Source of the DNA: Takifugu bimaculatus
Lineage: Eukaryota; Chordata; Actinopteri; Tetraodontiformes; Tetraodontidae
Assembly (NCBI GenBank): GCA_004026145.2
Contig: CP034990.1
Location: forward strand, 2,022,992 to 2,086,991
Reading direction: 5' to 3'
DNA length: 64,000 nucleotides
Shown here: piece after piece, positions 21,656 to 34,700 of the stretch
Layout of the letters: every line of letters begins with the position of its first letter
Numbering within the stretch: position 1 is the first letter of the stretch
The notes under the pieces: model-generated
The model's database searches: none
What the model was told of the DNA's origin: nothing
The model's input: the letters and a program-made list of their open reading frames with translations, nothing else
Translations under genes and position numbers: made by a program

Positions 21656-23868
21656 TTTTGATCTATAGGATTCCTTCTGGTTCAAAGTGTCCCTATAGGA
21701 TATTGACAGTACTGACCTTTTGGGGGCTGCACACAGCTCTTAATGGTGACGGCACCAACGGAGCTGATCCAGTTGTCATCAGCTGGCCAGTCTGACTCCA
21801 GCTCATTAGGGGAAATTTGCTGATCTGGAGGAGAAGCTTTCAAAACTTGACGGGCTGGGGGGGAATGACTGTAATTTTGGAATCAGCGTGCCAATTTGAT
21901 TTTTGATCAGAATAATTTAGAATAATTTCAACAGGATATTTTCAAATGGTTCCCCAGTGTCCCCAGTGGAGCTGCCAACTGAATATGGTGACCTGCTGCT
22001 ACACACAGAAATCCGATGGCTCAGCAGGGGACGGATTTTGCTTCCTTTTTTGTCCCTTTTGAGTGAAATAAAAGAGTTCATGCAGTCCAGAGGGGAAGAC
22101 GCCGCGCTGCTGGAGGACACTGCCTGGACACTGGACCTTGCATTTTTAACGGACATTACTGGGAAACGGAACAGTTTGAACTGGGAGCTGCAAGGCAAAG
22201 GTGAGACTGTTGCTGATAGGATCAGTGCTGTAAATGCATCTAAAGCCAAGATGAACATTTTCTCTGTGCATTTACAGACAAAAGGTGCTGCACTTCCCCT
22301 CTGTGCAGATGGTGCTGAGAGACAACGCTTCTGCATGTGAGGCTTTGGACTAAAGCGCAGAAAAGTGCTCTCAGCTCATAAAAAGACTTGGGCAAGAGTT
22401 TGAGAACAGGTTTTGGGACCTGGATCAGCTAGAGCCATGTGTGTCCTTCATTTCTAACCCTTTCATGAACGTGGACATATCATGCATTGCTCAGCAGTTC
22501 AGTGCAACCTTCAGCCTGGATGCTGCACAGATGCAAATTGAAATTGGAACATTGTGAAATGAGCTGCAGCTCAAAGCCTCTCAGGCTGCACCAAACTTTT
22601 GGTGCCTTGTTGACACAGAAAAGTACAGTGGTGAATGTACAGCAGCTATGAAGGTTGCAAGCCTTTTGGGTTCGACCTCTCTTTGTGAATCAGCCTTTTC
22701 TGACAGGAACTTCATCAAGAACCAACACAGAAGACGCCTCCCTGATGCACATCTGCCAGACTCACTCAGAGCTGCACTGTCAAGTTCCCCACCAGAGGAC
22801 AACACACTGGTAACCGCAGCAACGCCAGGCTTCCCCCCAACGGACAAAGAAACGGACACCAGATTTGGTGTCTCCTTCAGAATTTGTTAAATGTGTTTGT
22901 AACATGTAACAATTGTTTAGGTTAAAATGTTCATGTGAAAAAATCTGCAGACTGAAGTGTGAAGTTCAAAACGTTATCAGATTTATTTTAAAATCTGAAA
23001 GTTTATTTTTGTATTTTACGTGATTTATTATTTGTACAAACGTGGTGCAAAGTAATTCATGATTTGTTAAAAAATGTCAGTGGCTGGTAAAAATGGGACA
23101 TTGTGATTTCCTAGGACTGTTGGAGAAGTGATCATTTTAAAATGGTTTTCAACATTTATTTCAATTTGAAAAACACTTGCACTAAGACAAAATCTAGAAA
23201 TAAAGTGTTGCATATTGATATTCATCTGTTCCCGATCTTGTTAAATCATTGTTCATATTGTCACGAATACTTGGCTCACAGTAGCCATGACATACAAATG
23301 GGGAGACCAACGATGAGGATTTTCAACCCAACATAACATTTATTAAAGAACCCAGTGGAATATAAAACAGGAAAGTCCAAATAGTCACAAAGACGGAAAC
23401 TCCAAACTCCTGCGGCCGTGACAAGCTCCGGGCTCATCTGACGAACTCCACTGCAGCACACCAGAGAGGACGAGAGGGGCCTCCTCAACGCTCTCCAGAC
23501 AGGTTTTATACCTGGACCCCGTCAGGCAGCCAATCCCAGCAGATGGGCCACAGGTGAGCAGGTGAACATGCTGGGTCGACTGGAAACGCTTGGCACTCCC
23601 CCTGCAGGTCAGCCAGGGAATTGCTCTTCCAGCCAGCCCCGACAACAGTGAGGCACGACAGAGCCGTCACAATATTGATGGTGAGAAATCATTAACATGA
23701 TCAGTGTCTTTGCAGAGATGAATATCATTAACTATTAATAATGACATTGAGTTGAAGGTAAATTGAGCAAATTGGCTATTTCAGAAGTGTGTATCAGACT
23801 GGTGGCCCTTCACATGATTCAGTACCCAGGAAGTAGCTCTCCGTCTCAGAAAGGTTGGTGACCCCTGT
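21656..23868 (+). mobile_element. hAT transposon remnant with broken transposase, found only in unit 1
   Basis: The insert interrupts the duplicated flank after 'gggtcaa', where units 0 and 2 continue directly. The frame at 21957-22340 contains 'LLLHTEIRWLSRGR', typical of Charlie/GTF2IRD2-like hAT transposases. The frame at 22648-22890 holds the dimerisation region ('LCESAFSDRNFIKNQHRRRL'). Stops and frame changes separate them. The right end 'aaggttggtgacccctg' (about 23851-23868) is a typical hAT-Charlie terminus; the left terminus was not found. A solo LTR lies inside it. Confidence 0.7.
23259..23671 (-). mobile_element. Solo LTR, 413 bp
   Basis: On the minus strand it begins TGTGACGG and ends CGTGACA, flanked on both sides by ATAT (23255-23258 and 23672-23675), a 4-bp target duplication. 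It has a TATA box (ggtataaaacc) and a polyadenylation signal (aataaa) in the expected order. No internal retroelement sequence adjoins it, so the element recombined down to one LTR. Confidence 0.75.
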
Positions 23869-24146
23869 GCTACAGAGTCAAGTTTAGAGGAGAAATATGC
23901 TATTGGCTTCATTTTAGCTCCACTGTTGAGCTCAGACTGAGGTCATCAAATGTTCCAGGTTTTTCACTGAGGAATTTATAATTGCACAAATGAATAATGG
24001 GAGAAGATGTAAAAAATGGTTATAGACACAGTTCTGAAATAAATGTTGACCTGCTGTTCTTTTCTGCTTGGTGATTTGTTAACCAACTGGGTTACTCTGT
24101 AGTAGCAAGACTGCACGATACTGAGTGGATAATACGTAAAGAAAAT

Positions 24147-24709
24147 ATGGCAACAAAGTGACATTCAGTATTATTGAATGGATTTGAAGTCCTGTGATTG
24201 CAACTCTAAGTTGAATTTAAACAATTTATTTAGTTATAGATGTATAACAATAACGGTGTAAATGTGTTGAGTTTAGGAACAATTTGCTGAAATATAAGTA
24301 GATATCATTTATTTTATTGAGTGGATCTCAATTATTTCTGTCCAGATATTTAATACTTTTCTTTCAATTTTGCTGAGATAACTGATGAATATAAATCAGT
24401 TTCAGCTAAATAATCAGTTAATCATCTTTCCCCAAATATTTAGTGAATCTTAATTACTTTTATTCAGATAATTAGTAAACATAAATCAATTTTCCTTTTG
24501 AAAGTGATTTGTATTTGCTTAATATTTCCTGGGTATATAACTCATCTTTTTGGCTACTATTAATAAATCCAACACATTTTAACTATTGCATTCATTAACC
24601 TGCACTTGTTTTTTTTAGTTTAAATGTAGATAATTTATTCAATACTTTTTACTAAAAGTTGCAGTTATTAAAATCTACTCAATTATATTACGTGTCACTT
24701 TGTTGCCAT
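24147..24709. mobile_element. AT-rich MITE candidate, unit 1 copy
   Basis: Same 16-bp inverted termini (24147-24162 and 24694-24709) and AT-rich interior as 1919-2481. Confidence 0.55.
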
Positions 24710-24739
24710 AATTTTTTTAAGTAATCATTGATCACAATT

Positions 24740-24970
24740 TTTAGAGTGTGAAAAAGAAAATAGTAAATCAGAGGAGGTGTGGCCCCTGGTATAATTCACA
24801 CATCAGGACCTTCAAGCAGAAAGTGCCAAGACTGGAAAGGAAGTGGCATTCTTGTAAAATAGACAGCTACCATGTAGCCTGGAAAGACTGTCTGGTAGTT
24901 CACAAGAAGGCCCTCGTAAGGCTAGAGGGAACAGAACCCTCAGCTGAGGGAACGGAATCCTCCAACTTTA
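24740..24970 (+). mobile_element. LINE-derived fragment, unit 1
   Basis: Counterpart of 2515-2765, with only about two copies of the 21-bp repeat. Confidence 0.4.
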
Positions 24971-25199
24971 TCTTAAGTTGGCATTTTTGTCTTTGATCTC
25001 CTATTTGTCATTGATGTCTCCATTATGTCATTGATGTCTCCTTTATGTCATTGATGTCAAAATTGTTCTTTCATGTCAGATCAATGAAATCAAAGGATCA
25101 AACCGAACTGGCAGATCAAACACATCAGCTCCACCTCATCAGCACACGCCTGAGGAGCTCAACACTCTTGTACCACACTGGTGACCAGCAGACGCATCA

Positions 25200-25538
25200 A
25201 TGGCACAGAGAGGAACCCAGCAGCTGAAGCAAGAATCATCCATGGAGACTTGGAGGGAAGAGGTCCAGCAGCTCAGAGAAGCCCTGGCTGAGAAGGAGGA
25301 GGAGCTCAGCAGGGCAGTGAAGAGGCGACAGATGAGAACTGTGGCCCATGTGGAGACCCTGACCCTGCTGAACAGCACACAAGCTGCTCTGAAGGAGAGC
25401 GAGCTGAAATGTGCTTCTCTGGAGGAAACCCTCCACAGCCAGCAGCAGGAGAACGAGGAGACACACAGGAGAGAGCTGATGGAGCAGGAGGAAGGCCTGA
25501 ATCAGAAGCTCCGTCCGTTCAGTTTGGCCTCTGCATAG
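25200..25538 (+). pseudogene. Truncated coiled-coil gene, unit 1
   Basis: The first 104 codons match the unit 0 protein with few changes. The sequence then jumps, within 'cagaagctcc', to what corresponds to about 4697 in unit 0. The roughly 1.4-kb deletion removes the rest of exon 1, exon 2 and the LINE fragment. The frame runs eight codons into intergenic DNA and stops. Only the N-terminal coiled coil could be made. Unit 2 has the same junction, so the deletion predates the duplication of units 1 and 2. Confidence 0.75.
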
Positions 25539-25781
25539 AGAAAACTAAAACTGACCGCCGTTATATGAAAGGATGGTTGTGACCCATGTTTAAAAGAACC
25601 GTGAGGCGTCCCATCACAAACTGTCCCTTCCTGTCAGGACAGGCATCATTTCTTTGTTTCCGTCCCTAAAACAGCCACCGTGTGCAGGAACACCAGTTTA
25701 AAACAATAATAATAATCATTTCATTTTACGTGACTCCGCCCCTGAAATGAGCCCTCCGGGCTCCTCTCCGGGTCGAGCTCG

Positions 25782-28700
25782 TCAGGCTTCATCCGTCGGC
25801 GCCGCGTCCCCCTGAGACTGTTGCGGGGACGCCGGACACATCCGCGGTCGGATCTTTAACGCGTCCGCCCGGACCGGCTCGTCAGTCTTTTCGCTGCTGA
25901 GCGGCGGCGTGAGGATGCCTGAAGGGACGGGGTGGTTGCCGTGCTGCTCCAAGTCCACGTCCTGGTAAGAGTAGGCCTTGTCCTGCAACGAGACAGACTC
26001 TGCTCAGAGGGAGCCGGAGCGTCTTCTCTGGAGCAACGCTCCGGACCAGTCAAGACGCCCTTTTTGGGTTTGGGCTTCAGAGCTTTTGTGGGGACCGGAG
26101 GTTAGTGGACCACGATGCTGCGCAACAAACTGTTCATTAGCCTGAAGGTCATTGAGAAAAGTCTCCTTCAGTTAGCTTAAAGGTCTAAATGTGTTCAAAA
26201 CTGATGTGCCGTGTTTTCTGGACTATATGTCGCTCTGGAGTTTAAGTCGCAGGAGCCAAAAAATGCATAATAAAGAAGAAAAATAGATATATAAGTTGCA
26301 CTGGACTATAAGTCGCATTTTGGGGGAAAATGTATTTGATAAAATTCAAGACCAAGAACATACATTTCATCTTGAAAGGCAATTAGCGTGGGTTAGCAAT
26401 AGGGTTACGGTATGCTAACGTAACAAATTCAGCTACATGACCCACAACGAACTGAGTACGTGTCTGCTTTGTTAACGTAACATTAACAGAATCAGGGTAC
26501 TTTATTGATCCCTTTAGGGGGTGTCCATTAGGGAAATTAGCATCTCCTGAAAGAAATGTACAGCACTGTTTAAAATATTAAAAATAGAATAAAATAAGAA
26601 ATAAAAGAATAAAAAGAAATAAAATAGAATAAATTAAAAATAGAATATGAATATAATATAAAACTATAGAAATGTAAATAAATGAACTGAATGAATAAAT
26701 GAACTGAATGAATGAATGAACTGAATGAATGGATGTCCCAGTATTATGTTATTGCAGTGTTGTTCCAGTTCTCCTGTTGGCCCTCCTCCCCCCCAGTGAG
26801 GAGCTGAACAGTCTGATGGCTCGGGGGATGAATGAGTTCCCCAGTCTGTTTGTCCTGAACCTGGGGAGGCGCAGCCTCTGGCTGATCGGGCTTCTCTGGC
26901 TGACCGGGCTCCTCTGGCTGTGGAGGACAGTGTGCAGAGGGTGGCGGACATTGTCCATGATGCTCCGCAGCTTGTCAATTAGTGGTTTGATTTATAAACA
27001 GTAGCCCATTCGCCAGGCAAGTCCGCAAAACAACAGTCCCAAGCCAGTGCTAGATGTGTCCCGGCCCCTTTAAAGGAACCAACACCACACACTGCATCAA
27101 AATACAAAAAAAATAAAAATCAATGGGCCCAGGTGGACCACGTTGCTAAATTCTAACCTGGGGAAACACCACAAACATCGAAATGAGAGAGAGAAAGGAA
27201 GACGAGTCTGGCATTGTTAAGGTGGATGCAAATACCTGTAAATAAATACAGAAGGGGGGGGGGACTCTGAGGACCTTGGGTGTTGCCTGCTTTCGGGTCC
27301 TGATACAACTGACCATAACAGTTCTAGTGTTACAGTGTATCACTAGCTCCATCCTACCTGGAGGAGCCAGTGATACCTTACCAACCCAATAGACCGCTCC
27401 TGACAGGCCTCTGTCACCTGGTCATGGTCTCCTCTCCTCTACCTTCTCCTCTCTCTCTACCCAGCCCCCCCCATCAGCAGGAGGGTCCCCCTACATGAGC
27501 CTGGTCCTGCTCAAGGTATGGAAAGGGTCTAGAAACAATTTTGATAGTAACGCTATATAAATAAAGATTGATCGATCGATCAGATCATCAGAACACTGGA
27601 ACACCAGAACAGTTATGGTCAGTTGTATCAGGACCCCCTCTCATGTCTCTTCACAGTGCCAGACTAGAGTCAAGCTCAACAGGGTCTTCTTCGGGTACAA
27701 GTGGCCGAAATGAGCTTCCTCCGTAGGGTGGCTGGGCTCTCCCTTAGAGAGGGTGAGAAGCTCTGCCATCCGGGAGGAGCTCGGAGTAGAGCCGCTGCTC
27801 CTCCGCGTTGAGAGGAGCCAGATGGGGTGGCTTGGGCATCTAGTTAGGATGCCCCCTGGGCCCCTCCCTGCTGAGGTGTTCAGGGCATGTCCCTCCGGTA
27901 GGAGACCCCCGGGGAGACCCAGGACACGTTGGAGAGACTATGTCTCTCGACTGGCCTGGGAACGCCTGGGGATCCCTCCGGATGAGCTGGAGGAGGTAGC
28001 AGGAGAGGGAAGTCTGGGCTTCTCTCCTTAGGCTGCTGCCCCCACGACCCGACCCCGGATAAGTGGTAGAGGATGGATGGATGGATGGATGGATGGAATC
28101 AGGACCCGAAAGCAGGCAACACGTAGTGATGGGACGAGCGACACTGGTGCGTCAGCACTGTGCCGAGAGCTCAAGAGTGAAACCCCGTATCGGTGCGTGT
28201 ATCGCTTTAAGAAAGAATCACGTGACCGATACAGGAATTGTATCGTTTGGATGAGCCGCGCCAAAGTGTGTTTACAAGGAAACAGACTGTATCGACATGT
28301 CGTGGGTTTGTTGGATGGAGTTTTGCAGTTGCGCAATTATGGATCGTTCTAAGAAGTTTTCCCCAGTGTGGAATAATTTTGATCTTGTGACTCCAAACGA
28401 GGGAAATCTTTTTACTTTGAGCATTGTTTACTGTTGTATACAATCTTTAACGGTGGCGCTTTATCAGTTTATCAAGTGAATGACCTGTGATACATATGAT
28501 AGTCAAGAGCCTGACAGTTGCTTTATTCATTTTATAGGGTGTCTGTTTATTTAACAAGTGAATGCAATGCGCCACCTTAGTCTTTACTCTGTTCAACTTG
28601 CACTTAAAACTCTCTGCTCACCATCGTCATCTGCACCGTGTGAAAGAGGATTTTCTAAGGCCGGGGAGCTGGTGTCTAAGAGGAGAAATCGCCTTGGAGC

Positions 28701-31700
28701 AAAGACACCCCAAAAACTTTTGTTCCTCAATAAAAATTCATAAACTAATCACGTTTTTGTATTATTTCATATGATTTAACAGTTAACAAAGAATGTGTGT
28801 ACATAAGTAAAAATTGTAACTGTGAATTGTAACTCCAATTTGCTATATTTTACAGACCAACTCAGTTTAGCAAACAAGGAATTCCTTTACCTGCAATCAT
28901 TTGATAACTACTGCAGGGGGCACTAGTGGGTGACCAACACAGTATCAATACAGTGCCCACACAGTTTGTGGAGTGTGTCAATACACTCCTGAGGTATCAT
29001 CGTCCCATCACTAGCAACACGCAGTGGAGGATGGTGTCCGAAAAGCGCCTTTATTGAAGGTGATCAAGAACAGTTCGATTCACAAGAGGCATAGAGACCT
29101 CAACAGAGTCCAAAAATATGTCCACAAAGAAAAACTCACCACAACAGTCTAGTCACAAGAAGTCAGGGTTCCGTGAAGGGACCAAAACACTCCACCGCTG
29201 GCAAACGGGAGTTCAGTCTTTAAATAGGAGGCTAGATTGCCGATAGACCGCAGGTGCGTCTTCCTGCGGCGCCACCTGAGGCTGGAGAACGGCTCCACCA
29301 CGCCCCCTGCAGGAAGAACCCTGCAACAAAGCTCCCAGAAGCTGAGAACCCAAAAAGAATACTGGAACATCAGACCATCAGAACACTGGAACATCAGACC
29401 ATCAGAACACTGGAACATCAGACCATCAGAACACTGGAACATCAGACCATCAGAACACTGGAACATCAGACCATCAGAACACGTGATCACGCGATCATCA
29501 GGGTCATTTTAAGGTAAAGAACAGTTGATGTCATCCGATCTCTTTCCTCTCTTTGAGGTTCTGCCAGGGGGTTAGGATTAGGGTTAGGGTCTGTTCCCAG
29601 TCACTGTGCACCACTGGGTCTAAAGCTGCAGGGATCCATCCAACGGAACCACTCGGAGCCTGATTCCATTAATGAGACTAAGATCGGTTTATTTATGCTT
29701 TCAATCCAGAATTGGACTTTTTAAAATCCTATCTGGGTGTGATGGACCTGCTGGTCTTCATCTGTGACCGTTCCAGGTCCCGTGTAGCAGTAGCTTTATC
29801 ATCAGAAGTTCTGATCTGACCAGGATGACCGTGTGCAGGAGGTTCCTGCAGGAGCCCCTCAATCATCCATGACATCACTGCATCTGGAAACAGTTTTTGT
29901 CATTTTTGGATGAAACTTTTACAGAATAAAGCTGAACGAATGAAACATCTGCTGCACTGATTGTGAGGAGGTCTGATAACTGGGCTGTCAATCACTCACT
30001 AGTATCCGCAACTAGTAATAGTTAGAATTAGTGGGGGGGGTTGGAATGTTTGACCCATCAAAAGTGTAGTTTATTTAGCTTCTCTCCTCATTACATTAGT
30101 CCATGTAAACTCTTTTATTTATCAATTCATAATTTATTTCGGAATGAGCTCGCTGATGAACCAGTTGTGTGTTGCCGTTTTTCTCCAGCAGGTGGCAGCA
30201 AAACACACCAAATCATCTGGGGAAGTTGCGGAAGCTGGAGATAAATGTGCGCGTTCAGCCGGTGTCGCGTGTCACAGGTCATGTGTCGGTGCTGTCACCT
30301 CATAGTCCGACACGTGCTGAGTCCCGTCTCTGTCTTTAGGACCAACACACCTGTGGAGGAGGGAGGTCCTGCTATGAGCCGCACTGATTTCTTTCTCTAA
30401 TCTCATTTTCTACTCCAAAAATATTGTTTTTATTATCTTTTTCTCCTTGATTCTGTCTTCTTTATTGTGGTTTTCTTTATTTTTCATTGAATCTTGCATT
30501 GAAACAGCCACGCTTTTGGTTGTTGGGTCGATAAAGCCGAAGACATCTGACTTTAGAATGAGTCTTAAAACACTTAAAATCAAATGAATAAAATGTGCCT
30601 TTTTAAAAAAAATTAATAACCATTTCTATTTTAAAGCACTGAAAGTTCTGTTATCCTTCAGGATATCACCGTCACTCTCCTCCTGACTGTCTTTTTTCTA
30701 GTGGGAAAACACCAGAATTGCAGTGAAAATTTAACATTAACAAGGTTTATTCATTTAATTATTCAAGTTTGGCGGGCCGGATTAAAACGTTTAACGGGCC
30801 GTGTGTGGCCCCCAGACCTTAGTTTGCCCATGCCTGCTATAGAATATATTGGCCAACTTGTACATTTTGTCATAATGAGGATTTAATGTAGTTTGTGAGC
30901 TTCCCAAAATGTTATTTTCTAAAATTGTCTCGTGTCCTCAATACTTGGTATCAGTTATTAGAATACTGAAGTGCTGCTCAGCAACTTGCACATTGTAGCA
31001 CTTTAGGCATAGTTATAGCTGTAGTTTTCAAATGATATTCTCATTTATTGTCATCTTAATCTTCCAGGTTGCTGTATAGACACTTTAACATTGACAGTTG
31101 TGCAACTACAAGTCTCAAGGCTGTGTGTTTGCATGCTGAATCTGAGCATTCGCAGTAGAAGGACCTTGGTCAGGGAGGAGACTGATAACCTGAGGGTCAC
31201 TTTAACAGAACTCCAGCATTGTGGGGGGCGGACAGAACCTTCCAGAAGGACAACCATTTCTGCCGCTCTGCCTCAATCAGGCTTGTATGTTAGAGTAGCC
31301 AGACAGAAGCCACACCTGAGGAAAAGGCATGAGAAACCAAATTATCTGGTTTCATGAAACCAAAATTGAACTCTTTGGCCTTAAGGTAAAAAGTGTAAAA
31401 GGAGTGTAATGTAGTGGAGAGTGGTGGTGGTGGTGGGGCTTAAAAGGCTTTGATGAATGCCAAGGCTTTAACTTGCTTTGAAATGCTAAACCTTTGTTGC
31501 TTTGATTCGCCCAAATAAAGTCATTTAATAAAACTGCAATAGTACAGTTATTATTTTAGAGTAGACAAATTATTGTTTCCAAAAATTACCAACCATTAAC
31601 AAAATGAGCAAAACGCCACAAGTCAGCGAATTTGTCCTGAGCAATATTCACCCACTCGTTCAGTCATTCCTGGAAAGAACAACCGTAGAACAGTGGGAGT

Positions 31701-34700
31701 CCTTTGTTCTTGGTCGTCCTGACGATGCCACAACAATTCTAGTGGCAGAGTTGATTCTAGAAATCATTGCAAATCTGTCCAACTCTGTTGTAACAACTTT
31801 GAAGTCTCACACACGCACGTCTGAGGAGCGTGTCCTGACTAAGCTGGAAGAGACTCTTCCTCAGGTATTGTCAGAAGCTTTGGGAATTCAAGATGAAGTA
31901 GACAGTGATGGATTACAGACGTTGACGGACACAATTCAAAAGGAGGTCAGAGCAAACTTGAACTCGTCACGTGCCAGCAGTGAAAAAGGTACCCCCAACC
32001 AGCGAATCACCCCGACCTCCAGAATCAATGTCATGATTGTCCAATTAGTGGAGCTTTTCAAAAAGTTTTCAGACAAGATCAGGACTTTTATCGGCCCTCG
32101 TCCACATAAAACGAATGTTGACCGTATCCCAAGTTCACGAGAGGGCTTCCTTCTCAAGGACAATATATCACCCATGGCAGAGGGGATCAGGAATGAAATG
32201 GACTATGCGTTTCAGGACGTCTTTAGACCTCTGATGGTAGATCTTCCTGGAGATGAATGTAAGGAGTTACAACATGAAATTTCGGATGAAATTGGGATCG
32301 TGGCCGAAGAATTAATCATCTTTTCTGACAAGAGCCCAGAAACATTAGCTGTGAAACCTGCTGGGAAAAAAATCAAAGCGTTTTTTGCCAAGTGTTTTGC
32401 CAAAGTTTGCCTCATGCGGATATTTGCAAAGTTGAAGAGAAAACATCCCGTTCTGCAGGCTGAAGCCAAGAGTGAGTCAGTAGAGACCATACTGGAGAAA
32501 CTTTCAACCCAGTTTCTGGATCAGGAAGATGACAAGGCTGAACGTGAGGATGCCTTAGTCCAGGTGTTCACAGACTTGTCTGGGAATAAGGTCTTGGATT
32601 TCAACCAAGAACTGAGTAATGAAATTTACCGCCACTCGGTACCAGAAGCTGCTCCTCCCTCAGTTGAGAGGGAAGTTCAGAGTGAAGTCCAGGCAGACAT
32701 TAGGAGCAAATCATGGGTCTTTGTGGCTTTAATGAACTGGTATGTGAAGACTCAGGTAAACTGGGTCATTGACAGGGTGATGGTGCCTTTTGGGGGCAAA
32801 TCTGAGGTTAATTTGGTCCCAGAACAAGTCACATATGATGAAGGACAGCGAGCTAAAAATAAATCGTATGTGATGTATATCATTGAGAAGGTAGTTAACG
32901 CGGTACGCCTGGACGCAAGGATGCTGCCACTGACGCTACATGAGTTCATCAACAACCTGTCAGAAATCGTGTGGGAAAAAGTCAAAGATGAGCAGTTTTA
33001 CACAGACTCTGACGTCTTTAACAATCTGGAGAAGAACATTAAGAAGCTGCTGTACAAAGTGTTGGGCTGCCCCGAAAAGGTGATGTTTTTAATCATGTGT
33101 GGAGATCCAGTCGTTGTTGAACAAATCATGTTGATCATCAACAAACACTTGTTAACGCCAAGGAAGAGAAAATGTGTGATTGTCAGGTTCTTCCACTCAC
33201 TGGGCAGGGCCCTGACATTTTCAAGGTCCTCTTGATTTAAGTTTCATGAAAGACCTCAAAACAACAGACTGTAATGAAATGAATTACAAAATGCTTTGGA
33301 AAATAAATGAATCAGCTCTGGTGTATTCTTCACTGTGTTAGTGGATGTGTCAGACATAATAAGTGCCCAACGTTACTCAAATTACAAGGAATAATTTCTA
33401 TATGTGTGTATTTGTAGTTCTACTAATCACAGGTTAAACCACAAGTTGGAGCCATTAGAAGATATTGAAAACTGCTCCATGGAAATTTCTAGACTTCAGT
33501 GTAGTTATATTCAGAATAGTTCCATTTTGCGTAAATCCAAGAGCCGTATACTCAATAAGATGGAGGTGAAAATCGCTTCTACAACTACAATTTTCTCATG
33601 GTCTTTGCTCTCATCACATTTAACGGGATAAGGAGGGAGCTTTTTTAGCATTCAGCATTGAGATGTGAAAGAGCTCACAGTCATGAGCCTGGTCCTGCTC
33701 AAGGTTTCTTCCTGTTAAAGCTGAGTTTTTCCTTGCCACTGTTACTTGTCTGGGGTTAGGCCCTGGGATTCTGGAAAGCGCCTTGAAACAATTTTGATTG
33801 TATAAGACGCTATATAAATAAAGATTGATTTGATTTGATTTATGATTCATCTTTATGTCCATTCTATAGAATATATTGGCCAACTTGTACATTTTGTCAT
33901 AATGAGGATTTAATGTAGTTTGTGAGCTTCCCAAAATGTTATTTTCTAAAATTGTCTCGTGTCCTCAATACTTGGTATCAGTTATTAGAATACTGAAGTG
34001 CTGCTCAGCAACTTGCACATTGCAGCACTTTAGGCATAGTTATAGCTTTAGTTTTCAAATGATATTCTCATTTATTGTCATCTTAATCGTACAGGTTGCT
34101 GTATAGACACTTTAACATTGACAGTTGTGCAACTACAAGTCTCAAGGCTGTGTGTTTGCATAGTTACATGGGTGGTGTTTTAAATGGTTTCTTTTAATAC
34201 TCTTTTAGATATCAGTCCCTGGGTAAACGTCTGCATTTCTGTCTGCTCTACTGTTGTATAACTGAAATGGTCAAAAAGACGATTGGGTGATTTGAAAATA
34301 CGCATTGTCGAGGTGGTTTTCCATTACACCATGTTACAATCTCAGCATGGGCGCTGGTATTCATTGAAAGGCAGTCTGAATGTCGTCACCTGTGCAAGAA
34401 CAACATGGAAACGTCTCTGATGAGACAAAAAAGACAAAAGACATAAATACCGTTTTTTCCGGACTATAAGTCGCACTTTTTTCATAGTTTGTCAGGGGGT
34501 GCGACTTCTACTCTAGAGCGACTTATATGTGAAATAAACACATTATTAAATAATTTCACATGCTCGTTATTTTCACAATGACAACCACAAGAGGGCGCTC
34601 TTGGCGTGTGTACCTGAGGAACGAGTTCCTTTAGCGACGCAGAAGAAGAAGCGGTGCTTCGTCTGTGGAGTTAGACTTGATTGTTTGGTGAACTTGCTCG

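Larger units (their letters stand above)
5475..30545. repeat. Segmental duplication unit 1
   Basis: Unit 1 runs from the cyclin E last intron to the end of the mobile-element tail. It matches 35843-62086 in order and orientation. The right breakpoint is sharp: after 'gccgaagaca' unit 1 continues with tctgac (30546) and unit 2 with aagctg (62087). The blocks are not exactly equal because of private insertions and deletions described in their own entries. Confidence 0.85.

Noticed and set aside
28073..28096. Simple (GGAT)n microsatellite as an independent feature
   Set aside because: It is the normal 3' tail of the RTE-like LINE fragment that ends there.
29577..29590. Telomere-like 'ggttaggattagggttaggg'
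   Set aside because: Only about three imperfect units, absent from unit 2; too short to indicate an interstitial telomere.
30837..34161. LTR retrotransposon carrying the 543-aa gene
   Set aside because: The direct repeats lack TG/CA ends, a primer-binding site, a polypurine tract and a target duplication, and the core has no gag or pol, so the plain LTR reading was not adopted.
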